A stretch of 64,000 bases of DNA from Lichenostomus cassidix. Lineage: Eukaryota > Chordata > Aves > Passeriformes > Meliphagidae. Positions 1 to 11,280 of this stretch are shown here, piece after piece. The first letter of the stretch is position 1. Each line of letters opens with the position of its first letter. The stretch lies in NCBI GenBank assembly GCA_008360975.2, contig CM039211.1, positions 66,678,565-66,742,564 on the forward strand, given 5' to 3'. Both the position numbers and the translations under genes were made by a program. A model generated the notes under the pieces. It saw only the letters and a list, made by a program, of their open reading frames with translations, ran no database searches and had not been told where the DNA came from.

Positions 1-1687
1 GAGCCCCAGCTGTGCCGAGCACAGGGACTCCCTCCCCGTCACACTCTGGGCACACCAGATGTGTTCCTGACGTCCTTGAGTGCTGTGACGCACGGGGAAG
101 GCGAGGGAGCTGCAGGCGCCTGCTTGGTGCTTGCCCCACGCTCAGGAGAACCTCTGGTGTGTCATCACAGTCTGTGCTGACCATGGAGTTGTGACACAGG
201 TGGGAAGAGGTATTCATCCTCCTTTCCCCCTCCTTGGACACCTGGCTGTGATTTCAAAAGCACTGCAGGCTGAATTCACCGCTGAGGACCCTCCTGGTTC
301 CTGCGGACAAGGAGGCAGCTTCATAGGTCTAGATGAAGAACAGTTTAATTCTCTGATCCCAGCAAAATCTGGTCTGCATTAAAAATAACAAAAACTCCTT
401 CAAACCCATTGTGTTTAAATAATGTTAAAGATCTGACTGAAAGCATTGAAAGCAAATTCCAAGCCCTAATGAAGAAGGATTGTCTGGCATGGTAATAATA
501 ATAAACTTGGTGCACACATGTATGTAGGTATATATAGAAGGAGAATTTCATCTGAGGAGCTGAGAGCCCATAATTAGTGTGATCTCATGGCTGCACCAGG
601 AAGCACAGCAAGTAAAGGCCCTTGACCTGTATTTCTCAACTTGGTGAAGGCAGAGAAAAGGGGTGGTCCAGAGGAGAAGGGGAAAAGCAGGTTTGCCTCC
701 CACTTGTATCCTCGTCCAAGCTGCTGGGTTTGTTTTTCAGCCCCTGTTTGCAGTGGAATTGAGAGGACTTGTGGCACTGAGTGTCTGCCAAGTCCTGGTG
801 CAGCAGAAACACGATGGCCAGTCTGAAGAGTTTGCTTTGCAGCCATGAGACATAGGTGAGGTATGAGGGGTAGAGGCCTTGGGGTCAGTCAGAAATGAGT
901 TTTGTATGGGAAACCATGCCCATTAATATCAAAAGAGGGCAGAGGAAGCAGTGGCAGGAGGCTTGTGGAAAGAGCTAACCCCACACAGGTCACCAGTGCT
1001 GAGCATCCCAGCCCTTGCTGAGAGGAGCTGTCCTTGTCCCACAGGGCATCTGTGAGATTGTCCTTCCATGCTGTGGGTTTGTTCAGCAGCTTTTTCACTG
1101 ACTCAGGTGATAATGCTCACAGCCCTCCCCAGGGAACTCCGTTCAGCAGTTTCTGTCACACTCCTCCACTTCATTATGCTTAACAGATCCTCCTCTGCCT
1201 TCCTGTTCATGTCCTTCAGATGCCTATACTCTGATGAGAGAGGAAGGAAGGGACAAAAAAAGCATCTTCTCGTTCCTACCCATGCATGCAGCTGCACAGT
1301 GACAGCTGGAAGAGCGATGCTGATGAACCACAAAGCCACAGGAGCATGGAAAGCTTAGCAGGTGCCCAGTGACCATGAAGAAGGGTGTGGCATGGGTGCT
1401 TAACTGGCCAGGAATACTGGGGGAAAACACCTCCCTCTGGGGCACTTTGTGCAGGGCAGTTCCTGAAGGTCAGCAGTGAGGAGTCAGAGCCCAGTTTGCA
1501 CAAACTGCAGCTGGAGGTCTTTTCAGCAGAGCCTATCCAGGGCTTGCTGGTCAACTTGGAGTCACATCTCTCTGTTCTTCCTCACTTCTCTGAGCTGAAC
1601 TCATTTTATAATCATGCGAGGACACTGTCTCCCACAGGATTCTCCTGGAGAAACTGGCAGCCTACAGCTTAGAAAGGTGCAGTCTTT
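1..1687. other. Single-copy sequence, no gene seen
   Basis: No recognisable exon, repeat or RNA gene. Reading frames here are short and overlap on both strands, as in non-coding DNA. A patch at about 400-570 is more AT-rich, with a short ATA/AAT run near 494-503 and a TAATTA core near 572. It could be a weak regulatory element, but nothing is diagnostic. Confidence 0.6.
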
Positions 1688-2683
1688 GGTGGGTAAAAAA
1701 CTGGCCAGCCCCAGAGAGTGGTGGTGAATGGACTTAATCCAGCTGTGGCCAGTCACAGTGACCTTCCCTAGGGCTCAGTACTGAGGCCAGCCCTGTTTGA
1801 TGTCCTTACTGATGATCTGGTGAGGGAACTGAAAGCACCCTCAGTTTGCAAATAACCCCAAGCTGGGTGGGAGTGTTGATCTGCTGGAGGGCAGGAAGGC
1901 TCTGCAGAGGGATCTGCACAGGCTGCATCCATGGGCTGAGGACAATTGAGTGAGGTTCCACCAGGCCAAGTGCTGGTCCTGCCCTGGGGTCACAGCAACT
2001 CCAGGCAGCTCCAGGCTGGGGCAGAGTGGCTGGACAGCTGCCCAGTGGGAAAGGACCTGAAGGAGTTGGTTTTCAGTGGCTGAACATGAGCTGCAGCATG
2101 TCCAGGTGGCCAAGAAAGCCGACAGCACCAGGCTTGTGTCAGCAATAGTGTGGCCAGTGGGACAGGGGCAGTGCCCATGCCCCTGTGCTGGGCACTGGTG
2201 AGGCCAGACCTCATGGTGTACATTTAGGCCTCTCACAAAAAGAAAGACACTGAGGTGCTGGAGTGAATCCAGAGAAGGGAATGGATCTGGGGAAGGGTCT
2301 GGAGCACAAGTTTGACAAGGAGCAGCTGACAGAGCTGGGGGCTGTTCACCTGAAGAAAAGGAGGCTCAGGAAGGACCTTATCACTCTCTACAACTCCCTG
2401 AAAAGAGGCTTTAGCCAGGTGGGGGTCAGCCCCATCTGCCACTTAACAAGAGCTAAGACAAGAGGAAACAGCCTCAAGTTGCATCAGAAGTGGCATAGAT
2501 TGGATATTAGAAAAAATTCCTTCACTGAAAGGGTTAGCAAGCTCTGGAACAGGCTGTCCAGGGCAGTGGTGGTATCACCACTCCTGGAGGTATTTAAAAG
2601 ACTTGTAGATGTGGCACTTGGGGACATGGACTTGATAGTCCTAGTGGTGTTTTCCAGCCTGAACAATTCCACGATTCTGTGAT
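1688..2683 (+). repeat. CR1 LINE fragment, 3' terminal ~1 kb, sense
   Basis: Non-LTR retrotransposon of the CR1 family, truncated at its 5' end. The text follows the CR1 3' region in order: the end of the reverse-transcriptase ORF (asking for 'GGGCTCAGTACTG' and 'TGATCTGG' landmarks near 1772-1821), the 'CTGCTGGAGGGCAGGAAGGC' stretch near 1881, the 'AGAGGAAA' and 'TTGGATATTAG' segments near 2460-2510, and the terminal 'GATTCTGTGAT' at 2673-2683. A 139-codon frame at 2263-2682 lies in the element's 3' part and is not a host gene. Frameshifts and stops break the reverse-transcriptase frame, so the copy is dead. The exact 5' truncation point is approximate. Confidence 0.93.
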
Positions 2684-5600
2684 CTCCCAAGTGAAACTCT
2701 GGACAAACAACTAAGCAAGCAGAGAGATATGTACTTATAGTCACCTCAGTCTCTGTTCCCAAGGCCTCCATGGCCCTTTTAATCACCTGGGCTTGCTTAT
2801 GCTGTGCAATTTGCATGGTAATTATATTTAACAAGAACAGCAATAAGGGAAATAGAAAATGTAATGTTGTTATCAAGGCATAATTATTCTTGAATAATTC
2901 GGTGATTACAGTTTGCTGTGTTTGGAACTAATTGTCACCAGCCTTTTCCAGTGTGGCATGCTCCCCCTCACTCAGCAGCATCAATCCCAGGATGCCTCCA
3001 ATCTCTGGCTTCTGGACCTTTCCAGACACCCAGATTGTTTAGACTCCCAAGTATGATGTTTTGTGGCCCCTAGACTTGCACCTAGCTGAGCAAGCCTGTG
3101 GAAATGAGTATGATGAGCACATCCTTCCAGCACCTTTGCTTCTCCACAGGGCCTCTCCTGCACATATTGACAGCTCAGGGCAGCACAACGTGTCAGACAC
3201 GCTTGGGAAGCAGCAGGGGAACCCCAGGGACAGGATGGCTCCTCCAAGGGCATCCATGCAGAAGAGAGGGAGCTAGGCACTGAGCATCCCAGTCTGACTG
3301 GGGGAGGATGGGAACACATCGCCCTGGGAATCCCAGCTGCCAAAATTTCAGCTCACGACCCCAAAGAGGTGCATTAAGCTTCCTGCTGTGCAAGGCCTGG
3401 CTGGCCAAAATGTGAAGAGGCAGCAGAGTTCTTCTCAAAGCTTGTGGCATGTACACTGAGATTTCAGTCACTGAAATGAGGCTGAAGGCTCTGAAATTCC
3501 TCACTGAAATGGGGTGAGGATCTGCCTGGTCCCACTGTCCCCTTGCAACAGCCAGCCTGCACGGCTGCACATGTATTTCCCCCACAGCCAGCTCCAGGGA
3601 GAGGCTGGCAGGGAGATCAGAGCTGTGGTGCAGAGCAAAACCTCTGTCTTTCCCTTCCAATGCAAGGAAAACAGAGGCACCCACCTGGATAAAAGTCCCC
3701 TCCTCTTCCATAGCCCAACACTTAGACTTCCTGCACAGTGGGGAGCTGTGCTCTTAATTTGCCCCATCCAGACCCCAAGAAGTCAGAAAAATGCTGTCCT
3801 TGTCCTTTAGGGATAGAACTGACGTTGAGATGCTTTCCAGGCTGCAGCCTCTCTGGCTGCCAGTTCTCCCTGGTGAAATGAGTGCACCAAGGAGAGCTCA
3901 GTGCTCCTCAGCCAAGGAGCTGCTGCAGGGTGGGGATCTGCTCACCTACACCCAGCTCCAGGTCACACATGTCACAAGGAGGGAGAGAAGGTGCTACACA
4001 ACTGCAGCTGGGTCCTCACCAGCTCAGAAAGAGCTCATCTGGCCTTCCTAGAGACTCACAGAGCCATGTCTGCATGCTCCCTGGTGGGTTTCTGAGCACA
4101 CAGGGAGCACAGCTTGTTGTAGTCCTGCTCAGGACATTAAACCCTGTTGTCTTTCTGTGCTAGCTCACTGACAATAGTCCCAAGAAAGATGAGAAGGGCC
4201 TTTGGAGACAGGATTTAACTTCTGTGAATACTCAGAGACCTCATGTTCAGGTGTCTGAGTCCAGCTCATCTTCCCAGCTCTGAGCACTTGTCACTGCTTC
4301 AAGGAACACTCAGAAATCCCTCAATCCCCTGAAACATAAAAAGGAGAAAAACACAACTACTCTGTGATGTATAGCTGCTTTGCTACCCAAAAGGCCTCTG
4401 AAAACATCAGGCAAGGAATTCACTGGAGGCAATGTGCTTTGTAAATCACAGAGCACACCAATGTTTTCAGGTTTGGCAGTGGCTGAATTGGATCACTCAA
4501 GAGGCTGGTAACAAAGGAAGATGTAGGATAGGGAGACAGGAAGGGCTGCTGCCTGGAAGGCACAGGAGTGAGAGGAAATAGTTTTCAGGGAGAAGGTGTG
4601 GGAGCATGTGAACTCAGGAGAGGTTGCAATCCATTGAACAGACTGAAGCTGGTGAAGCGTCAAGCTAGGAAAATCATGCAGAAAACAGGCAGTTGAGACT
4701 GCCTTTCCTTCCCTCTTATCTACACAAAATGCAGCTTGCAAACACAGCTGAGTGCCAGTCTGCAGCCCCATGACTGGCACTCCTGAGCAGATCCAAAGAA
4801 GATAGACTCTGTCGGAACCAGATCTTGTCACAGCCCTGAGCAGGAGAGCAGGATCTGTCCATGCACAACATGCTGCCCCTGCTGGGACCCTTCAGGCCCT
4901 CCATGAGACAAGTTCCTGCAGGGTATTGTGTATCCTGGATCCTGCTCACACAGCCTGAAGGGATCAGACATGTGAGGGATCACAGTGCTGGAGCCCAGGA
5001 TAAGTAGATATTCCCACCTGGGCTCCCTAACTGTGGCTCTCACATGCAGCAGTGAGTGCAGAGAGAATCTGAGCTTGGTTGATGATGACTCAGCCTCAAC
5101 CCTACAAGGTTTCAACACCATTGTGATTCCATCTAGCTGCTTCAGTAGAGGGCACACAGCCTTGAAAGGGGTGCTGGGTAGGACCAGGCACCCATTTCCC
5201 AGTGTCCCAGAAGAATATTTTCTTTATTTTCTCCTTAAACCCTCGCAAACTTTTAGGTTCCACACCATCATGCAGCAACCAGTTTCACAGGTCTGTTACA
5301 TGTTGCTCTGTCTTGCTTTAAACACCTGCTAGCAATCTGTCCTCTCCTCTGCTTCTCATAATGCCCCCTCTTGCCCCCTCACTGTGCCTTTTACCTCATA
5401 GCTGTGGCAACCTCTGTCCTGGATCCTCATGAGCAAAGTTACTCATGCACTTGTCAGAAGGGAGGCTGTTCCACCTGGTTCATCATCCTCCATGAGTGTT
5501 TTGTTGTCCTGCAGCATTCCTTTGAGGTGAAGGATCAGCACTGTGTGTACTGAAAAGATGAGCAAACAACAGGTTTTCACAGGGAGTGGTCCTGACTTTG

Positions 5601-5999
5601 GAGGAGAGCTCAGCTAAAGATCAGGAAAAGACCACAGAGTGGTCAGAAGGGAAAGGAGCTCAGGAAGCTTCCAGACAGTCTTTCAGTTGAAAACAAGTTT
5701 TACTCATGTGGTGGGTCTCCTTGGAGATAGAAAGGGCTGTTGAGGAGGGTAGTGGGAAGCCAGGCAAGTATCTTGGTATTGCAACACTCTGTAACCTATT
5801 CCCTCTCCTCTGCTGCAGAACAGAAGACCTTGTGTCACCCCTTTCTGTCAGGGATGCTGGATAACCATCTGCTCCAACCCTGCCCTTCCTCAGTGGTTTG
5901 AGTTGGACTGGGGAGAGTTGGGAATGGTTCAGACATGAAGGCAAGACCTCCCCATCAATGCCCTGCTAGCTCCCCTGGTAAAGCAGAGCTGCTTTGTTA
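2684..5999. other. Single-copy sequence, no gene seen
   Basis: No recognisable exon or repeat. A short AT-rich patch at about 2880-2935 (ATAATTATTC, then GTGATTACAG) resembles the homeodomain-site islands seen elsewhere in the window, but is weaker. The rest is of moderate G+C with no long frame. Confidence 0.55.
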
Positions 6000-6080
6000 A
6001 TCATATCCGTGGATTAGCATGGGTTTATGAGCTCCACAAGGAAGCATTTGGAATCATAAATTGCATTTTCACCACTTAGC
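6000..6080. promoter_or_regulatory. Candidate conserved non-coding element
   Basis: AT-rich island with GGATTAGC near 6012 and an ATAAATTGCATTTT stretch near 6056. These resemble K50 homeodomain (GGATTA) and POU or homeodomain sites. Regulatory function is inferred from motif content only; conservation was not tested. Confidence 0.25.
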
Positions 6081-6174
6081 CCAGGAGGATCTCTGGGGCT
6101 TGGTAGACAGATATAAAAGGAAACCTTTAGAGAGAACAAGGGGGATAACAAAGAGATTATCAGAACCAAGCCTG

Positions 6175-6238
6175 AAAATTAATAGACCAAATCAAAATTA
6201 ATTAATGGACTAAATCTAATTAATAGACTAAATCAAAT
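6175..6238. repeat. Degenerate ~20-bp tandem repeat (3 copies)
   Basis: Three imperfect copies of an AT-rich unit of the form AATTAATAGACTAAATC, each with one or a few differences. The middle copy carries a TTAATTAA palindrome at 6198-6205. It is probably a local slippage product in AT-rich DNA. Confidence 0.7.
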
Positions 6239-7183
6239 CCTCTTTGAAAATGCAGTCACCTCAATCACTGATCATCTTTTCACACTCCCATGAGGACAGA
6301 CAGTTCAGTTTCTTCAGTGAAGTGGGTTAAGAAAGACCAGGCTGGAACAGTGAGGGGGAAGTTTGGGGCTTTAATGGTCAGAGTTACCCCTGCAAGGGGT
6401 AAGGCAGCTAGGGAACCCAGGGTGGGCCTGACACAGCTATGGGGAATAATCCTGAAGCAACTAAAAAACTGGTATCTTCTTCCTTTAATGAAAACTATTA
6501 TGCTAAAAACACAGTGAGTATTAAGAGCAGTTGTCGTCCTGCTGTTTGGCTTGTATCTGGATTAGATTTGAGCTAGGGATGGAATATGAGTCTGGCTAAG
6601 CATTACTTTCCACAAATATTCGGCTTTTAAAAAGAGCCCAAATGTGGAGTTTATCACATTCAGACCCAAATAAACTGCAGTGGATGCAAAGAGCAATAAA
6701 AAGTAACAGGAGAACCAAACAAAGGGGCACCAAGGTTGGGCACTGCTGACCACAGAGGAGGGAAGCATGAGGTGTTACTGGGGCTTGGCAGGGTGGGAGT
6801 AAGGGAGGGGACAAGGGTGGGAGCAGCCCTGTCATCATCCAGGGGATGTCACCAGCTCGCTTCAGGTCCCCTCCTTCTCCATATCAATCCTGCCATGCTG
6901 CACAGCAAGACCTGGGGAGACTACAGCTCCTCCTGGACCCTGCATTTGGAGATGGAGCATGAGAGAAACCCTGCCCCAGGGAAAAAACAGTGTTATCTCA
7001 CCAGCAATAAGGGAAGTCCATAATTACCAGCTGGGCTGGAGACTTTTGAATTTGGGCGTGACGATCCCATACTCTCTAAACACAAAAGCAAAACTGATCC
7101 AAACTGGCTTTGTAAGTGAAAACACTGATGGAGCAAGACTTTGAGCTGCCATTTAGTCATAAGAGGCTTGGCACAGGGACTGC
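6239..7183. other. Single-copy sequence with a G-quadruplex motif
   Basis: No gene seen. Six G-runs of three or four at 6791-6821, with spacers of 1 to 5 bases, satisfy the usual G-quadruplex pattern on the + strand. The sequence ends at the target site of the solo LTR. Confidence 0.55.
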
Positions 7184-7771
7184 CAGCCTGTCCTGGGTTT
7201 GCTGGGATAGAACTAATTTCCTTCTAAGTAGCTGGTTCAGTGCTGTGATTTGGATTTAGTACGAGAATCATGTTGATAACACATTGACAGCGTAGCTGTT
7301 CTTCAGTAGGGCTTACCCTAAATTAAAGATTTTTCAGAGCCAGGGAGCAGATGCACAACAACCAGGTGCAAAGGAGGGAGCATGGCCAGGAGAGCTGACC
7401 CAAACTGGCCAGAGGCATATTCCATGCCACAGAACATCATGCCCAGTGCATAAACTGGGGACAGTTGGCTGGGAGACACCAATTGCAGCTGGGGAAAGGG
7501 CTGGGCATTGGTCAGAGGGTGTGAGCAATTGTGTTGTGCATCCCTTGTTGGTCTTGGGTTTATTCCTCTCTACCCCACTCCTTTTCACTATTATTATTGT
7601 TGTCATTATTAGATATTACTTTATTTCCATTATTAACCTTTTCTCATCTCAGCCTTTGGGTTTTACCTTTTTCTGATTCTACTCCCCATCCCACCAGGAG
7701 GAAGAGCAGGGAGTGAGTGAGATGCAGCAAAGTACTGCAGTTGCAGGCTGCAATTAAATCACAGCACAGCC
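7184..7771 (+). mobile_element. Solo LTR of an avian ERVL-like endogenous retrovirus, with 5-bp target-site duplication
   Basis: The LTR occupies 7189-7766 (578 bp), beginning TGTCCTGGGTTTGCTGGGAT and ending ATCACAGCA. The pentamer CAGCC occurs immediately before (7184-7188) and after (7767-7771), the signature of integrase insertion; 5 bp fits ERVL-type (class III) elements. Internal landmarks match the widespread bird LTR: a 'CTGGGATAGAACTAATTTCC' start, 'GCTGACCCAAACTGGCCAGA' and 'ATATTCCATGCCA' in the middle, and an 'ATCTCAGCCTTTGGGTTTTA' segment before a 'CCCCATCCCACCAGG' tail. No internal gag-pol-env is present, so the provirus was lost by LTR-LTR recombination. It is clearly diverged from younger copies, yet its duplication is intact. 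The exact subfamily name cannot be given by eye. Confidence 0.88.
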
Positions 7772-8324
7772 AAAACACATGTAAAAGAAGGAACTTTCAA
7801 AGATTAAATGATTGTTTAGCTACTACAAATATGATTGTGATTTTGAGAGTTTGCAGACTTTTCTAGCTGCCTGGTTGAAAGGAGACTACCCTCTTTTCCA
7901 CGGCTGAAGGGTCCTTTTAGGGTGGAAGAATCTCAAAATTGCTCTTAAAACATGCAGGAAAAGTGACAGCCTCTCCTCACCTCCCCCCACTGTGTCATCC
8001 AGTGTGTGATAACAAAATTGCCCCAATGAGTGTGGTGTGAAGCCACAGCAGCAGCATCCTATACCCCATTTGGAAGCACCGCTTGAGCATCCAAGTTTCT
8101 GTGTTTTTGATCTACATGTTTAATGGGTGTGAGGTGAAAGCAAAAACAAAACAAAACCAAAAACCGAACATAGAAAAACATCCCCCACACAACCCAAATG
8201 AAAGTCACATTTGAAGGCCTTGGTTTCCATTTCACATGACACTTTGAAATCCATTTGCCTAATAGTATTTATTGCCTTTCTCAAACAACAAACAGAAAAA
8301 AGCCCACAATGAGGAAACAGAAAG
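7772..8324. other. Single-copy sequence, A-rich patch
   Basis: No gene seen. A short AAAAC-type A-rich patch at about 8140-8172 is simple sequence. Otherwise unremarkable. Confidence 0.5.
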
Positions 8325-8500
8325 TAGCACTTCTTTTAATTTAAAATTAATTAATTTGCAATTAATCATAGAAAACAGGCTTATCTCCCTTTGGCTGCTC
8401 TCAGACAAAGATAGTTGCTCGCTATCTCCAATTTACTCCTGACTTGTCAGCAACGCATGCAAAAGGAGGCTGGAAATGGTTTTAATTCCTCATCATCACT
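8325..8500. promoter_or_regulatory. Candidate conserved non-coding element (homeodomain-site cluster)
   Basis: Starts with AATTAATTAATT at 8345-8356, including the palindrome TTAATTAA at 8347-8354, followed by TTTGCAATTAATC. It then holds CTTATCTCC (GATA-type site in reverse), a TTGCTCGCTATC segment with a CpG, and GACTTGTCAGCAACGCATGC. This dense mixture of homeodomain, GATA and TALE-like cores in a short island is typical of vertebrate developmental enhancers. Function is inferred; no conservation data were available. Confidence 0.4.
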
Positions 8501-10419
8501 TGTGTCATCAGCACCACAGGCTGCCTTTGCTTTCCTAAAACAGCCCCTGAAAAACAAGGATGTTGTCCAGGGTTAGCAAGGAGCCTCTGGGCCAGGGAGA
8601 GCTGCTCACGGCGGGGAGCAGAGCGCTGCTCAGGGCGGCGATGCTCCGACTGGTTTTGCCCTGCTGGAGCACCCTGGCATCTGTTGCTCTCCCCAAACTC
8701 CACATGTGCTCTCAACCAACCGGTTTCCCACTGGGAACCAGTGCTCATGGAGACGTCACTGGCCCAGCTGGCTCACACAGGTCCAAGGAAGTTGGACATT
8801 TAGTGTGCATCACTGAAGTCATCCCCAGAGCCCAGCCCGCCTTGGTTTCTCACTCTTTCCGCAGGATGGATTCCTGCTGTGCTGCAGGTCAGTCCTAAGC
8901 CTGGTTTTCCTACAGGAATTCACTCCAGATCCTGCCTAGCTAGCTGGTAGAAACCCCTGTTCTCCATCTCCATCAGACCTGCCCCTCTCCCTCAACAGCT
9001 ATTGCTGGGAGGAAATTCAGAGATTGCTCCTCAGGAGAGCCCAATGTTTCAAAACAGTCCTCATTCCAAAACGGAACAAAACAAAGGCACAGCTTTCCCT
9101 GTGAACTGGAACATAATGATTTTGAGTCACTCAACTCAGCACAGTTGGATAAAATCAAAATGTTTTGTCCTGATTTTAATTACCCATTGCTATTAAATTA
9201 TTTTATATACATTACAGTGTATTATGCACAAGCATTTTGATGTTTTGACCACTTCCTCCCTTTTTCTTTCTGTGAGAATGAAGTTTCCTCACAATCCACG
9301 CATTTTCACAAGCTGTTTTGCTTTCAACAGTTTGGCATTTTGAACCGAGAGAACAAAAAAAATCTGTCTGAAAACCAGCTGCACTTGCAAATGCTGCAGG
9401 GGGAGCTTCATTCATTCAAAACACAATTTCCATTGGACCCCTTTCTTTGGTTTCAGCTGCTATGGGGTCAAAAATCCATCCATGCTTTGAAGCTGTTCCA
9501 TGGGGCTTCATATTAATTGCTTCCCTGTGACTTCAGATCAATTATAAAGCTCTGTAAAGGAATTGCACAGCTCTTCCAAGCCTCCCGTTCTGGAGGTTTG
9601 CCCACAGGTCAAGACCAGAGGTGTTTTTCCTTCCCAGGTAATGCCACAAATGCCAGGAGCTGAAGCATTCTTCCTGATTTCCAGAGCATGAGTTCTGGAG
9701 GTGGTGGGATGGGTTTGGATGGTAGAGCCCAAGGAGCTGCCCTGAGTCTACATTTTGAATGGCAGGTCTGGTTTTGCTCTGAGCCCTCACTCACCTGACA
9801 AAATACACCACAACACACAAACCTCAGCTAAGCACCTGCTACCCATGCTGATTTAACAGAGGTGACATTGCAGGCACTAGATTTAAAAAAAAAATAATAA
9901 AATTAAAGAAGAAAGCCAATTCCTAAGGATTTATCCTTGTGGTTATCTGCCTTGCATGCAGCAGGCATTCTCTTCCTTGGGGGAAGATGCTCTTGTTGGT
10001 TTCCTCCCTCTACATGGTACTGACCGCAGAGGTTGAGAGTTTTTACAGCTCCTCAAGATGTTTTTCATCTCAATATTATTTTTAGGAGCAGAAGGGATAA
10101 AATATGCCTTTTTGACAAGTGAGAAAAAAAGTAGAGATTATTTCCCTGGGAAAATTTTGTTTTGTTTAAAAATTTCCATGAGAGGGGAGCTAAATCTAAA
10201 AAAAGCCAAAAAGCCTATTTTTTTTTTAGTGAACCAAATGGGTATTTTTACTGAAGAGTGTTTTTTGAAAGTCTATGCCCCATCTCCTTCCTTTTCATCT
10301 CGAGAAAAGAAAAAAAAAAAAAAGCAGCATAAATTCATACATGATTTGGGAAAAGGGGGAAATGCCTACAAGAAAACCCAGACATGTTTTAAGCAGCTGA
10401 GTTGTAAAAATCTGGTTTT
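8501..10419. other. Single-copy sequence, no gene seen
   Basis: Holds a small group of CpG sites at about 8609-8650 without the length or density of a CpG island. Two A-rich simple-sequence tracts lie at about 9884-9910 and 10303-10324. A 164-codon frame at 10058-10552 runs through the second A tract and has lysine-rich, low-complexity content, so it is not credible as a gene. Confidence 0.55.
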
Positions 10420-10720
10420 AGCCAATAAAGTCAGCGGGTCTGCTGCGGGGGCAGGCAGCAGCGGCAGTGGGAGAAGGTGGATGGGTGTCCGGGGGACTTT
10501 CCAGGCTGCAAAGTGCCTCAGCCGAGCTGCTCTTTGCGCCAGCGGCGCCTGATGTGCAGCGATGGCCAAGCCTGGTGTATGACTAATTTAGCACTTCATT
10601 CCCTTTGAGCGCCGCACAAATTACTCCGCTTGTTTATGCATCAGTGTCACTCTTCACGTGTTGCAGGAACTTTATGGGAGGTAATTAATCCGCATTAAGG
10701 CTCTCTGGAGCTCACAAGCA
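10420..10720. promoter_or_regulatory. Candidate regulatory block, CpG-bearing with homeodomain and E-box sites
   Basis: About 14 CpG dinucleotides in roughly 260 bp, far above the local background. Motifs include an E-box CACGTG at 10655-10660, TTTATGCATCA near 10633, an AACTTTATGGGAG segment (caudal-type TTTATGG), and TAATTAATCC at 10682-10691, the reverse complement of GGATTAATTA. No TATA box with an open frame follows, so an enhancer is more likely than a promoter. Confidence 0.4.
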
Positions 10721-11039
10721 CCGCTGCATTTCTGCCCAGGGAAACTGAGGCGCGGAGTGGGTAAAGCGGCATGCCGAGAGCTCTGCCACCACAGGCATCC
10801 CAAAACGGTGCCCCAAACCTGTTTGCTGCCAGGTTTTGAGGGTGATGGACCTTTGGGTGGCGGGAGGGGGTTGGAGGAGGCAGGGACAACTCCAGCGCGC
10901 AGCTCCGATTTCCGCAGCCACCACAGGGAAAGGATTAAGCTTCCAGATGGGGGGAATCGGCAGCTGGAGCTGGCAAAACCTTCAGAAACAAAGATCCTCT
11001 TTCTATGCAAATGTCCCTTAGAAATAAAACTCAGGGGGA
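10721..11039. other. Single-copy sequence between two candidate regulatory blocks
   Basis: Moderate G+C with scattered CpG sites (for example near 10752-10788 and 10896-10916). No gene or repeat recognised. It may be part of one larger regulatory region with the blocks on either side. Confidence 0.45.
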
Positions 11040-11280
11040 AAGAGCAAAAGCCGGGAGGTGACGTCAGTGGCTTCGTCTCAGTTTTTTTTATTCTCCAAAT
11101 TTCCCGGGAGGCGTGAGCGGGTGGCTTAGGCAGATGTTTGCTGATCAGATATGCTGATGATCGTGCCCAGGGGGAGAGAAACTTGAAGCGATACAGTTTA
11201 ACCCAAATGAAATAATAACACTTTCCAATTTCTTCCCCAGCTTTGGTTTCTAAAACAGCTAAAGGAATGTAGGAGAGATA
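11040..11280. promoter_or_regulatory. Candidate regulatory block with a perfect CRE
   Basis: Contains the full palindromic cAMP-response element TGACGTCA at 11059-11066. It is followed by TTTCCCGGGAGGCG near 11100, then a TGCTGATCAGATATGCTGAT segment at about 11139-11158 and an AT-rich AAATGAAATAATAACA stretch near 11204. The CRE is an established CREB/ATF-binding sequence; use in this locus is inference. Confidence 0.35.

Noticed and set aside
2263..2682. 139-codon + frame
   Set aside because: Lies wholly in the 3' part of a CR1 element.
8600..8660. CpG cluster suggesting a promoter island
   Set aside because: Only a handful of CpG over about 50 bp, with no transcript-start features.
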